This document shows, one piece after another, positions 29,153 to 35,831 of a stretch of DNA of 35,831 bases. The stretch's first letter is position 1, and every line of letters begins with the position of its first letter. The position numbers were made by a program, and so were the translations under genes. Under the pieces are notes generated by a model. The model was not told the origin of the DNA. It did not search any database and was given only the letters and a program-made list of their open reading frames with translations. The DNA is from Clostridium sp. C105KSO13 (GTDB lineage: Bacteria > Bacillota > Clostridia > Lachnospirales > Lachnospiraceae): the NCBI RefSeq assembly GCF_001517425.1, contig NZ_FBWL01000146.1, positions 1 through 35,831 on the forward strand, given 5' to 3'.

Positions 29153-29163
29153 TTTACTTATCT

Positions 29164-31008
29164 TTAACTTGCTGCCTTCTCAAACTGTGAATTATATAAT
29201 TCTGCGTAGAACCCATTTTTCCTGATGAGTTCTTCATGATTTCCCTGTTCTACGATATCTCCGTCTTTCATGACGAGTATCAGGTCGGCATCCCGTATGG
29301 TGGAGAGACGATGTGCGATTACAAAGCTGGTTCTTCCCTTCATCAGGTTATCCATGGCTTTTTGTATCTGTACCTCTGTTCTGGTATCTACTGAACTTGT
29401 CGCTTCGTCCAGTATCAGTATTTTCGGATCTGCCAGGATAGCTCTCGCAATGGTCAGCAGCTGCTTCTGGCCCTGAGATATATTGCTTGCTTCTTCATTC
29501 AGTTCCATATCGTATCCGCCGGGAAGAGTCTGGACAAAGCGATGAACATGGGCTGCCTTTGCTGCCTCTATAACTTCATCATCTGTTGCATCTAGCTTCC
29601 CATAGCGTATATTGTCTTTTATGGTTCCATGGAACAGCCATGTATCCTGAAGCACCATTCCAAACATCTGGCGCAGTTCGCTCCTGTTAAAGTCTCTGAT
29701 GTCATGCCCGTCCACAAGTATGGCCCCGGTATTTACATCATAAAAACGCATTAACAACTTAATCATTGTTGTTTTTCCGGCTCCGGTAGGCCCTACAATA
29801 GCAATCTTCTGACCTTCATGCACTTTTGTCGAAAAATCATTGATAATGAGTTTGTCTTCATTATATCCAAAGTGCACATGATCAAATTCTACGTTGCCTT
29901 CGAGGTTTTCTACAGATACCGGATTTTCTGCAGTCTGATCTTCTTCCTCTTCTTCTAGAAACTCAAACACACGTTCAGAAGCCGCTGCCGTGGACTGCAG
30001 CAGGTTTGATACCTGTGCCAGCTGCTGAATTGGCTGGGTAAATCTCCTTACATACTGGGTAAAGGACTGGATATCTCCGACTTCAATGGTCTTCTTAGCC
30101 GCAAGATAACCTCCCAGGATAACCACTACAACATAACCCAGATTTCCTATAAATTGCATAATAGGCATCATAATACCGGATATAAATTGGGATTTCCATG
30201 CAGAATCATATAGCTTGTTATTTGTTTCTTCAAACTCTGCCAGTACATCTTTTTCCTTATTAAAGGCCCTGACAATATTATGTCCGCCATAGACTTCTTC
30301 CACCTGGCCATTTACCTCTCCTAGATATTCCTGCTGTCCGCGAAAGTATTTCTGAGAATGTTTCATAACCACAGAAATAAACACTGCAGAAAGAGGAAGT
30401 ATAAGAAGTGTCACACCCGTCATCAGCGGACTGATTGTCAGCATCATCACAAACACACCTATGATAGAGGTGATGGATGTAATCAGCTGCGTTGCGCTCT
30501 GATTCAGGCTCTGTCCCAATGTATCAATATCATTTGTTACACGGGAAAGGACTTCACCATGTGTTCTTTTATCAAAATAGTTCATCGGCATCCGGTTGAT
30601 TTTGCCGGATATTTCCTTTCTCAGCCGATATGTCATCTTCTGTGACATTCCTGTCATCAAATATCCTTGTACAAAGGAACATAGTGCACTGATAAGATAT
30701 AAACTTAGAGTATATATGAGGATCCGTCCGATTTTTCCAAAATTCATGCCGTCTCCGCCGGATACTTTGTTCACCAGTCCATTAAAAATCTCTGTCGTTG
30801 CCTTTCCGAGAATTTTAGGACCGACAATATCAAATACGGTTCCGCCGATGGCAAATATAACAACAAAGATTAGTTGAATTTTATATTTTCCCATATAGGA
30901 AATCAGTTTTTTCAAAGTCCCGGTAAAATCCTTTGCCTTTTCTCCCGGAGCCATGCGGCCCGCAGGTCCGCCCATTCTTCTAGTTGGTGTTTTTTTCTCA
31001 CTACTCAT
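29164..31008 (-). CDS. ABC exporter half-transporter, catalytic-site subunit
   Basis: This is a type IV ABC exporter half (six membrane segments, then a nucleotide-binding domain), 614 residues. Walker A is GPTGAGKTT, Walker B LILDEATSSVD has the catalytic Glu, and the H-loop is AHRLST, so its own ATP site is canonical. Its signature is NISQGQKQ instead of LSGGQ. A Pro/Gly-rich cytoplasmic tail (about 1-30) precedes the first membrane segment. The ATG at 31008 has AAGGAGG 9 nt upstream. The gene overlaps its partner by 8 bp. The degenerate signature complements the degenerate Walker B of the partner, so the two form one heterodimer. A multidrug or lipid/peptide substrate is likely but unproven. 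Confidence 0.93.
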   Translation of the reverse strand: MSSEKKTPTRRMGGPAGRMAPGEKAKDFTGTLKKLISYMGKYKIQLIFVVIFAIGGTVFDIVGPKILGKATTEIFNGLVNKVSGGDGMNFGKIGRILIYTLSLYLISALCSFVQGYLMTGMSQKMTYRLRKEISGKINRMPMNYFDKRTHGEVLSRVTNDIDTLGQSLNQSATQLITSITSIIGVFVMMLTISPLMTGVTLLILPLSAVFISVVMKHSQKYFRGQQEYLGEVNGQVEEVYGGHNIVRAFNKEKDVLAEFEETNNKLYDSAWKSQFISGIMMPIMQFIGNLGYVVVVILGGYLAAKKTIEVGDIQSFTQYVRRFTQPIQQLAQVSNLLQSTAAASERVFEFLEEEEEDQTAENPVSVENLEGNVEFDHVHFGYNEDKLIINDFSTKVHEGQKIAIVGPTGAGKTTMIKLLMRFYDVNTGAILVDGHDIRDFNRSELRQMFGMVLQDTWLFHGTIKDNIRYGKLDATDDEVIEAAKAAHVHRFVQTLPGGYDMELNEEASNISQGQKQLLTIARAILADPKILILDEATSSVDTRTEVQIQKAMDNLMKGRTSFVIAHRLSTIRDADLILVMKDGDIVEQGNHEELIRKNGFYAELYNSQFEKAAS

Positions 31009-33415
31009 GACTGCCGGCCTCCTTTCCCGCATGATCTGTATAAGCCTCTTCCATTCCTTCTTTTATTTCCTCCTGCGAAAGCTGAGATTCTGCTATTTGC
31101 CGGTATACTTTGCAATTTTTCAGTAGTTCCTGATGCGTCCCTATTCCCGCAATTTCACCGTCATCCAGGACAATAATCTGCTCTGCATGCAAAATGGTAC
31201 TGATACGCTGTGCAACAATCAATACGGTGCTGTCTGCCGTCTTCTCCTTCAGTGCTTTCCGCAGGGTAACGTCCGTTTTATAGTCCAATGCAGAAAAACT
31301 GTCATCGAAAATAAAGACATCGGGGTGTTTTGCAACAGCCCTTGCAATGGATAAACGCTGTTTCTGCCCGCCGGACACATTATTTCCACCTTGGGAAATC
31401 GGGCTTTCGTATTTTTGAGGCTTCTCGTCAATAAATTCTACAGCCTGCGCTATTTCGGCTGCCTCTATCATCTCAGTTTCGTTCCCCTGTGGGTTGCCGT
31501 ACATAATATTTGAAGCTACATTTCCGGAAAACAGGACTCCTTTTTGCGGTACATATCCCAATTTGTCACGCAGATCATGCTGAGTTACATCACGGATATC
31601 AATTCCATCCAATGTGATGCTGCCTTCCGTTACGTCATAAAACCTAGGGATCAGATTTACCAGCGTTGATTTGCCGCTTCCTGTACTTCCGATAATTGCT
31701 GTTGTCTGTCCCGGTTCTGCCTCAAAATCAATATCGTGAAGCACATCCTCATTTGCTCCCGGGTAGCGGAAGGATACATGGTCGAACCTGAGAACTCCCT
31801 TGGTTTTTTCCGGCAGTTCTTTCTGTTTTTCAGGATCCCGGATCAGTGTCTCACTTTTCAGTACTTCATCAATACGGTTTGCTGACACCGCCGCTCTGGG
31901 AAGCATAACGGAAATCATGCTCAAGATTAGAAAGCTGAAAATAATCTGCATTGTATACTGTATAAATGCCATCATATCTCCTACCTGCATCTGTCCGTCA
32001 TTGACTCCATGAGCTCCGGTCCACACGATCAGCACAGCAATTCCGTTCATAACCAGCATCATAACCGGCATCATAAAAGTCATTGCGCGGTTTACAAACA
32101 ATTGGGTTCTTGTCAGATTTTTATTAGCTGTGTCAAAACGCTCTTCTTCATGCCTCTCTGTGGAGAAAGCACGGATAACCGGGAGACCTGTCAGTATCTC
32201 TCTCGTTACCAGATTCAATTTGTCTACTAAATTCTGTAACACTTTAAACTTGGGCATTGCCACCGTAAAAAGGACTAAAACTACCAGAGAAATCAGCACA
32301 ACCGCAAGTCCAATGATCCATGACATGGAAACATTTGTATGGAACACCTTATAAATACCGCCGATGGCCATAATGGGCGCATACAGTACCATCCGAAGCA
32401 GCATAACCGTCAGAAGCTGCACCTGCTGAATATCGTTCGTACTCCTTGTAATCAGTGAGGCTGTAGAGAATTTATCAAATTCGTTGTTAGAGAATCCTAC
32501 TACTTTATTAAATACTCTGGCCCTCATCCTGCGTCCTGTTGAGGCTCCTACCCGGGATGCCATAAAACCAACCAAAATATTAGCAATCATTCCAAGAAAC
32601 ACAAGGCTCATCATCTTGCCCCCTGTTGACAGAAGATAATGATTCTGCAGCTTATCTGTGTCCATGTTCAGATTCTTATATGCATCCTTAATGTATACAG
32701 TTGCTGCCTGGTCTATCATTGCATTAGGCATATCAGCGAGTTTGTCCTCTATCTTCTCTATCACTTCTGTACGCTGTCCATCCGGAATCATTTCAAATAA
32801 CTCATACATATCCGCAGCGTCAACTTTTTTGAGCTGATCATCTATCTGGGCCCGGGCCTGATTCTCAGCCTCAGCCTGCTTCTCGGCAAGTTCAGGGCTT
32901 GCTGACAGCGCAGCTTTCTGCTCATCAGTCATCTGGGCCGCGGCTTCATCCATTTTTTTCTGTGCCTGCTCAGTAATTGATGTCTTTATATTCTTCTTCA
33001 TGGAGTCTTCAAGCTTTGTTGTTACATCACTCCCGGACTCAATTCCGGTAACAAATAACATTGGTTTTCCAAGAATATCAGACAACTCGGAAATCTTATC
33101 TTCATCTTCCGCCGCTGTATTCTTCAAAACGTACACCGGGCCATCATAGTCATAGCCTGTGTCTGTCAGTTCATATGCATCTTTTACTGTGTCGGCATCC
33201 TTACTTTCAACAAACAGCAGGAGCCTATCCATATCATCCCGGGTCAGCGCATCCGGTATAGATTCATCAATGCCGCCCTGCTGAATCCCCACATTTACAA
33301 TATCGGAGGTATAGCCGGGAAGCGACAAATCACAATATGCCTGTATAATGAGTACTGCCAGGATTGCAATCATAGCCTTCCAGTTTTCCCCAATATACTT
33401 AAATAAATTCTTCAT
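31001..33415 (-). CDS. ABC exporter half-transporter, degenerate-site subunit with large extracytoplasmic insert
   Basis: The 804 residues exceed the usual 580-620 because about 220 residues (roughly 45-265) are inserted between membrane segments 1 and 2. This insert is acidic, rich in Ala, Gln and Lys, and has a likely coiled coil around 130-200. It should face outside. The nucleotide-binding domain has Walker A GSTGSGKST (about 576-584), an intact VSGGQ signature (680-684), but Asp705 instead of the catalytic Glu (FIFDDSFSALD) and Gln instead of His in the H-loop (VAQRIST). Its ATP site is thus degenerate. With the partner it would form one active and one inactive site. It starts 38 nt after marR. 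Confidence 0.92.
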   Translation of the reverse strand: MKNLFKYIGENWKAMIAILAVLIIQAYCDLSLPGYTSDIVNVGIQQGGIDESIPDALTRDDMDRLLLFVESKDADTVKDAYELTDTGYDYDGPVYVLKNTAAEDEDKISELSDILGKPMLFVTGIESGSDVTTKLEDSMKKNIKTSITEQAQKKMDEAAAQMTDEQKAALSASPELAEKQAEAENQARAQIDDQLKKVDAADMYELFEMIPDGQRTEVIEKIEDKLADMPNAMIDQAATVYIKDAYKNLNMDTDKLQNHYLLSTGGKMMSLVFLGMIANILVGFMASRVGASTGRRMRARVFNKVVGFSNNEFDKFSTASLITRSTNDIQQVQLLTVMLLRMVLYAPIMAIGGIYKVFHTNVSMSWIIGLAVVLISLVVLVLFTVAMPKFKVLQNLVDKLNLVTREILTGLPVIRAFSTERHEEERFDTANKNLTRTQLFVNRAMTFMMPVMMLVMNGIAVLIVWTGAHGVNDGQMQVGDMMAFIQYTMQIIFSFLILSMISVMLPRAAVSANRIDEVLKSETLIRDPEKQKELPEKTKGVLRFDHVSFRYPGANEDVLHDIDFEAEPGQTTAIIGSTGSGKSTLVNLIPRFYDVTEGSITLDGIDIRDVTQHDLRDKLGYVPQKGVLFSGNVASNIMYGNPQGNETEMIEAAEIAQAVEFIDEKPQKYESPISQGGNNVSGGQKQRLSIARAVAKHPDVFIFDDSFSALDYKTDVTLRKALKEKTADSTVLIVAQRISTILHAEQIIVLDDGEIAGIGTHQELLKNCKVYRQIAESQLSQEEIKEGMEEAYTDHAGKEAGSHE

Positions 33416-33453
33416 AGTATATCCCTTTCTGTATTCATATTCTGTCTAATAAT

Positions 33454-33903
33454 TTAAGTCGGAGAGTCGTCTGCCACTTTCAGATTCTTCTGCATCTGTA
33501 AGAGCAGCCTGCGAAACAGCATTATCTCCTCCTGGCTCATATCCCTGAAAAGAATTTCATCCATTTTCATTGCTACTTCTTTGGTATACTTAACGCACTT
33601 TCTCCCCTTCTCCTCCAAGCTGAGGCGCATGATTCTCTGATCCTTGTCGTCCAGTCTGCGTTTAATAAACCCCAGCTTCTCCATCTTCTGGATAGCTGTA
33701 GTTATAGACGGCGGTGTAACACTCATCAAAGCTGCCATCTCGCGCTGAGACATTTCCCCTTTATGATCTAACATAAACAAGATACCTGCCTGACCTGGTT
33801 TTAAATCATACTGTTCAAAGAGAACCCTTATCTGTTCCATACTCATGTGCATAACCCGGCTCATGAGACCTATAGTGGGGACACGATTAATATCGCAATC
33901 CAT
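33454..33903 (-). CDS. MarR family transcriptional regulator
   Basis: This is a winged-helix regulator, usually a repressor released by a ligand. Helices at both ends provide dimerisation. The DNA-binding core is MSQREMAALMSVTPPSITTAIQKMEKLGFIKRRLDDKDQRI (in part about residues 50-90), including the wing Asp-Asp-Lys-Asp-Gln-Arg. The frame opens 15 codons earlier, but the ATG at 33903 has AAGGAGG 5 nt upstream and gives 149 residues, normal for the family. As first gene of the marR-ABC-ABC unit it probably controls the exporter and itself. Two TTAG-N4-CTAA palindromes in the upstream region are candidate binding sites. Confidence 0.93.
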   Translation of the reverse strand: MDCDINRVPTIGLMSRVMHMSMEQIRVLFEQYDLKPGQAGILFMLDHKGEMSQREMAALMSVTPPSITTAIQKMEKLGFIKRRLDDKDQRIMRLSLEEKGRKCVKYTKEVAMKMDEILFRDMSQEEIMLFRRLLLQMQKNLKVADDSPT

Positions 33904-33966
33904 TTTTTCCTCCTTCCCCGACCTCTGAATTTCAAAGTCTCTAAACATTTCGCTAAAGCAATTTAA

Positions 33967-33978
33967 TTAGATGTCTAA
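33967..33978. promoter_or_regulatory. Candidate MarR operator 1 (TTAG-N4-CTAA)
   Basis: TTAGATGTCTAA is a 12-bp palindrome immediately downstream of the predicted -10 box of the marR promoter, overlapping the transcription start. A second site with the same TTAG-N4-CTAA pattern lies at 34068-34079. Both are 12 bp with inner pairs matching, which supports a common binding protein. Confidence 0.5.
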
Positions 33979-33983
33979 CGGAT

Positions 33984-34012
33984 ATATTAGTAGTATTCTA
34001 TAAATATATCAA
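33984..34012 (-). promoter_or_regulatory. SigA-type promoter of marR-ABC-ABC
   Basis: TTGATA (34012-34007), 17 nt, TAATAT (33989-33984) on the minus strand. The candidate operator at 33967-33978 covers the predicted start. Confidence 0.65.
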
Positions 34013-34067
34013 TACACTTTTATAATTTTCACAGTTTTTTAACAATATTGCCGTTATTTTAATTAGC

Positions 34068-34079
34068 TTAGTAAACTAA
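34068..34079. promoter_or_regulatory. Candidate MarR operator 2 (TTAG-N4-CTAA)
   Basis: TTAGTAAACTAA is a perfect palindrome with the same outer bases as the site at 33967-33978, about 100 bp away and roughly 56 bp upstream of the -35 box. It lies between the marR promoter and the terminator of the glycosyltransferase gene. Confidence 0.4.
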
Positions 34080-34113
34080 CATTATGTGAGCACAGAGTGA
34101 AAGATATGACATT

Positions 34114-34142
34114 AAAAAAAAGAGTCCGGTGTACTGGACTCT
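34114..34142 (-). terminator. Terminator of the glycosyltransferase gene
   Basis: AGAGTCC (34121-34127) pairs with GGACTCT (34136-34142). On the minus strand the stem is followed directly by eight T. It starts about 18 nt after the stop of the gene. Confidence 0.9.
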
Positions 34143-34159
34143 CTCAACAACTCGCTGTA

Positions 34160-35434
34160 TCATTGCCGATCCAACAGGCTTTTTTGTTTGCCTTCCAGCC
34201 AGGAAAGCAATTTCTCCCATACTTCAATGGTTTTCCGGAACTGCATAGCGTGCAGCTCTACATTTTGATGATAACATTCCAGTTCCCTGGAAATATCCGT
34301 AAAGTCCTCACGCCCCAGATAAGAGGCAATCTTCGGCAGAGTTGCTGCCAGCTGGAGACGCATATTGTCAATCCGGCTTTCATATGTATCCTTCTGGGTA
34401 AGATAAAGCAGCAGCGGCTTATAACGCACCCAACCTACACAGGCTCTTTGGAAACGCTGTATTACAAAATCCATATCTGTACAGACCGGTCTGAGGCGGA
34501 TTGGCAGCACACCGTCCATCAATTGATCATATGCAGCAAAACCATCGTGAAAAGTATAGCAGGGTACCTTAAATGCTTTACTGTCCCCCAACAGGGTGCT
34601 TAAGAACGTGTCTTCCCCTCTGGCACCGGGCGGGTTATAAAAGGGATGCACCCGGGCACGGTCTTTCAAGTTGATACAGAGATTAGATCCCGAAATAAAC
34701 CTGCACTTATTAATCAAAGGAATTTCTCCGCACCCACTGCCTGTCAATATTGACGGCTCTGCATAAGTGACACCGCCCTGACGCATCAAAACTTCCAGTG
34801 ATTCCCAATTAACAATGTCATTGCTGATTGCCTCAATAAAAACCTGAAAATCTTCTTTTGTTAATTGATTGCTAAATTCAATAGAAGGGATCGGGGAAAT
34901 GTATCCACAATGATATCCATTCGTAATGTTTGCTCCGGTGTCCAGCATATACTTGAGATGAGAACGCAGAACATGCTGTCCGCTCCAGACTGCCCAGTCA
35001 CGGGTATTCGTAACTGCCATAGGATACTCATCATCATCCAGAAACAGCAGGTAATCCATCTGCTCCTTGACAGCCCAGTAAAGTACCATATTCCGCTGTC
35101 CCGCATATCCTCCCCGAAAGAACAGCTGTGCTTCATCCGGGGATAGAACCCCAGTATCTGCCAGACTCCGAATTTCACTATTTATCGCTGTCTTTCCCAG
35201 AAAAAAGGTACTGTCAAAGTCCCTAAGCAAGTGCTGCGGAATATTAGTATAGTCTGTCACCTTGGTATTCTCATACTTTAAATCATAAGCTACAAACAGG
35301 TTCAGACTAATATTCTCATTCTCTGCCACCCCGCCCTCACGCCAGCTCAAAATATTAGTTTTCAAAACCTTCCGAAAGGTTTTACGCCCTGTCGCAAATC
35401 CAATTCCTACTTTTATCTTTTCTTCATTTGGCAA
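34160..35434 (-). CDS. GT-A fold glycosyltransferase-like protein, function unknown
   Basis: The protein has features of a GT2-like glycosyltransferase. An N-terminal nucleotide-binding strand (VGIGFATGRKTFRKVL) leads to the metal-binding Asp triad in YLLFLDDDEYP (about 133-135), then GARGEDTFLSTLLGD, which resembles the catalytic-base ED motif, and YTFHDGF with a late His-Asp. No membrane segment or signal peptide is visible, so it is probably cytosolic. Donor and acceptor cannot be named, and no polysaccharide genes flank it. The longest frame starts at a GTG (35443) that overlaps the Shine-Dalgarno sequence. The TTG at 35434 lies 8 nt from AAAGGAG and is preferred, giving 424 residues. It is a single-gene unit with a near-perfect promoter and a strong terminator. 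Confidence 0.8.
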   Translation of the reverse strand: MPNEEKIKVGIGFATGRKTFRKVLKTNILSWREGGVAENENISLNLFVAYDLKYENTKVTDYTNIPQHLLRDFDSTFFLGKTAINSEIRSLADTGVLSPDEAQLFFRGGYAGQRNMVLYWAVKEQMDYLLFLDDDEYPMAVTNTRDWAVWSGQHVLRSHLKYMLDTGANITNGYHCGYISPIPSIEFSNQLTKEDFQVFIEAISNDIVNWESLEVLMRQGGVTYAEPSILTGSGCGEIPLINKCRFISGSNLCINLKDRARVHPFYNPPGARGEDTFLSTLLGDSKAFKVPCYTFHDGFAAYDQLMDGVLPIRLRPVCTDMDFVIQRFQRACVGWVRYKPLLLYLTQKDTYESRIDNMRLQLAATLPKIASYLGREDFTDISRELECYHQNVELHAMQFRKTIEVWEKLLSWLEGKQKSLLDRQ

Positions 35435-35477
35435 TCTGTCCACTCCTTTTCCGAAACTTTGTTAATATCAGCGAATA

Positions 35478-35497
35478 ATACGCACTATTTCGCGTAT
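35478..35497. repeat. Inverted repeat in the leader of the glycosyltransferase gene
   Basis: ATACGC (35478-35483) and GCGTAT (35492-35497) flank an 8-nt spacer. It lies within the leader, roughly +20 to +40 from the predicted start. It could be an operator or an RNA hairpin. Confidence 0.45.
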
Positions 35498-35522
35498 ACT
35501 ACTATTTTAATCAATAATTTGG

Positions 35523-35551
35523 ATTATACCAACAATTTATTTGTATGTCAA
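35523..35551 (-). promoter_or_regulatory. Consensus SigA promoter of the glycosyltransferase gene
   Basis: TTGACA (35551-35546), exactly 17 nt, TATAAT (35528-35523) on the minus strand, both boxes perfect. The sequence upstream of the -35 box is very AT-rich with A/T tracts, like an UP element. The predicted start is near 35516, leaving about 80 nt of leader. Confidence 0.88.
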
Positions 35552-35618
35552 ATTATGGATTATTTAAATAATTAAATTTATTCACTTTTAAGTTTACTAT
35601 ATTTTAGTTTGCCTTTTC

Positions 35619-35646
35619 TTTACAATTCTGTCAATAGTTGTATAAT
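35619..35646 (+). promoter_or_regulatory. Plus-strand SigA-type promoter P1
   Basis: TTTACA (35619-35624), 16 nt, TATAAT (35641-35646). It reads out of the window, divergent from the glycosyltransferase gene. Confidence 0.65.
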
Positions 35647-35651
35647 AGCTA

Positions 35652-35697
35652 TGTAAAGTTATGTAAAAAATGACAAACTATTATTTTAAACTTTACA
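35652..35697 (+). repeat. 9-bp inverted repeat between the two outward promoters
   Basis: TGTAAAGTT (35652-35660) is mirrored by AACTTTACA (35689-35697), 28 nt apart. The right arm contains the -35 box TTTACA of the second promoter, and the left arm begins just after the -10 box of the first. A protein bound to both arms could control both promoters. Confidence 0.5.
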
Positions 35698-35722
35698 ACA
35701 AAGAAGGAGCTTCCTGTATAAT
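35692..35722 (+). promoter_or_regulatory. Candidate plus-strand promoter P2
   Basis: TTTACA (35692-35697) and TATAAT (35717-35722), spaced by 19 nt, or 18 nt if the -35 box is taken one base later. The spacing is long, so it is less certain than P1. Confidence 0.4.
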
Positions 35723-35762
35723 TAAAATATAAGGAATTCCAAGAAAGAAGGTTGAGAAAAAA

Positions 35763-35831
35763 ATACCTCGGTGTAAAATAAGATTACTGACTTTGCCGGT
35801 TAGTAAAAATCTTATTAAAACAGAGAGGTAT
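35763..35831 (+). ncRNA. Candidate structured 5' leader element (69-nt hairpin)
   Basis: The outer stem ATACCTC (35763-35769) pairs with GAGGTAT (35825-35831). After an internal loop, AATAAGATT (35777-35785) pairs with AATCTTATT (35808-35816), then ACTGAC (35786-35791) with GTTAGT (35799-35804) allowing one G-U, around a 7-nt loop and a 3-nt AAA bulge. It ends on the last base of the window, about 180 nt downstream of P1. I do not recognise a known riboswitch or leader family, and it is not followed by a T-run within view. Confidence 0.5.

Larger units (their letters stand above)
35552..35831 (+). other. AT-rich right edge with outward promoters and a structured leader
   Basis: No gene is visible in this stretch. 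It contains two plus-strand promoters (35619-35646 and 35692-35722), a 9-bp inverted repeat (35652-35697) and a long hairpin that ends on the last base (35763-35831). It looks like the control region and 5' leader of a plus-strand gene that starts just beyond the window. Confidence 0.6.

Noticed and set aside
35670-35732. A possible 20-codon leader peptide on the plus strand starting ATG ACA AAC
   Set aside because: There is no ribosome-binding site before it, and it overlaps the second outward promoter, so it would be made only from P1 transcripts. No regulatory codon bias is evident.

Overview
This is a chromosomal housekeeping segment from a spore-forming, low-to-moderate GC Firmicute, most likely a gut clostridium of the Lachnospiraceae type. 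The evidence is CodY, a CIRCE/HrcA-controlled groESL operon, the sporulation sigma factor SigK, RNase J, the IreB-RuvX-DUF1292-Fur gene row, consensus SigA promoters (TTGACA/TATAAT type) and AGGAGG ribosome-binding sites. Almost every gene lies on the minus strand. Only sigK and a small HPr-like gene are on the plus strand. I see no rRNA, tRNA, CRISPR array, prophage or insertion sequence.

Layout, left to right (transcription mostly right to left). 1-388: a non-coding edge with a terminator and a separate 10-bp inverted repeat. 389-3777: guaB, a membrane-anchored amidase and an M24 peptidase in one transcription unit. 3780-5864: groES-groEL with terminator, promoter and CIRCE. 5908-12208: comM-dprA-topA-codY plus a small unknown gene, driven by a strong promoter at 12180-12208. 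12297-12971: sigK on the plus strand, best read from a TTG start and without a pro-sequence. 12981-18379: ireB, ruvX, a DUF1292 gene, fur, RNase J, a TrmR-like O-methyltransferase and a U32 (TrhP-like) protein, the last two separated by a recent 46-bp tandem duplication. 18376-20048: mtaB, then the divergent HPr-like gene. 20064-24261: prmA, rsmE, cysteine desulfurase and thiI. 24293-27673: moaC, mogA/moaB, moaA, MOSC and an EamA transporter, with overlapping or nearly abutting genes. 27701-29044: an AGCS sodium/amino-acid symporter. 29119-34079: a MarR regulator and a heterodimeric ABC exporter. 34114-35551: an orphan GT-A-like glycosyltransferase. 35552-35831: an AT-rich region with outward-facing promoters and a structured leader that runs off the window.

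Functional themes are tRNA and ribosome modification (MtaB, ThiI with its desulfurase, TrmR/TrhP, RsmE, PrmA), DNA uptake and topology (ComM, DprA, TopA), global regulation (CodY, Fur, SigK, an HPr-like protein) and molybdopterin synthesis. Many of the longest open frames start upstream of the true start. I moved those starts to the codon with a properly spaced Shine-Dalgarno sequence.

I did not find a clearly new multi-gene system. The best leads are the structured leader at the right edge, the Crh-like HPr paralogue lacking the phosphorylatable His, the third CIRCE half-site, the tandem duplication between trmR and trhP, and the attenuator-like leader of comM.
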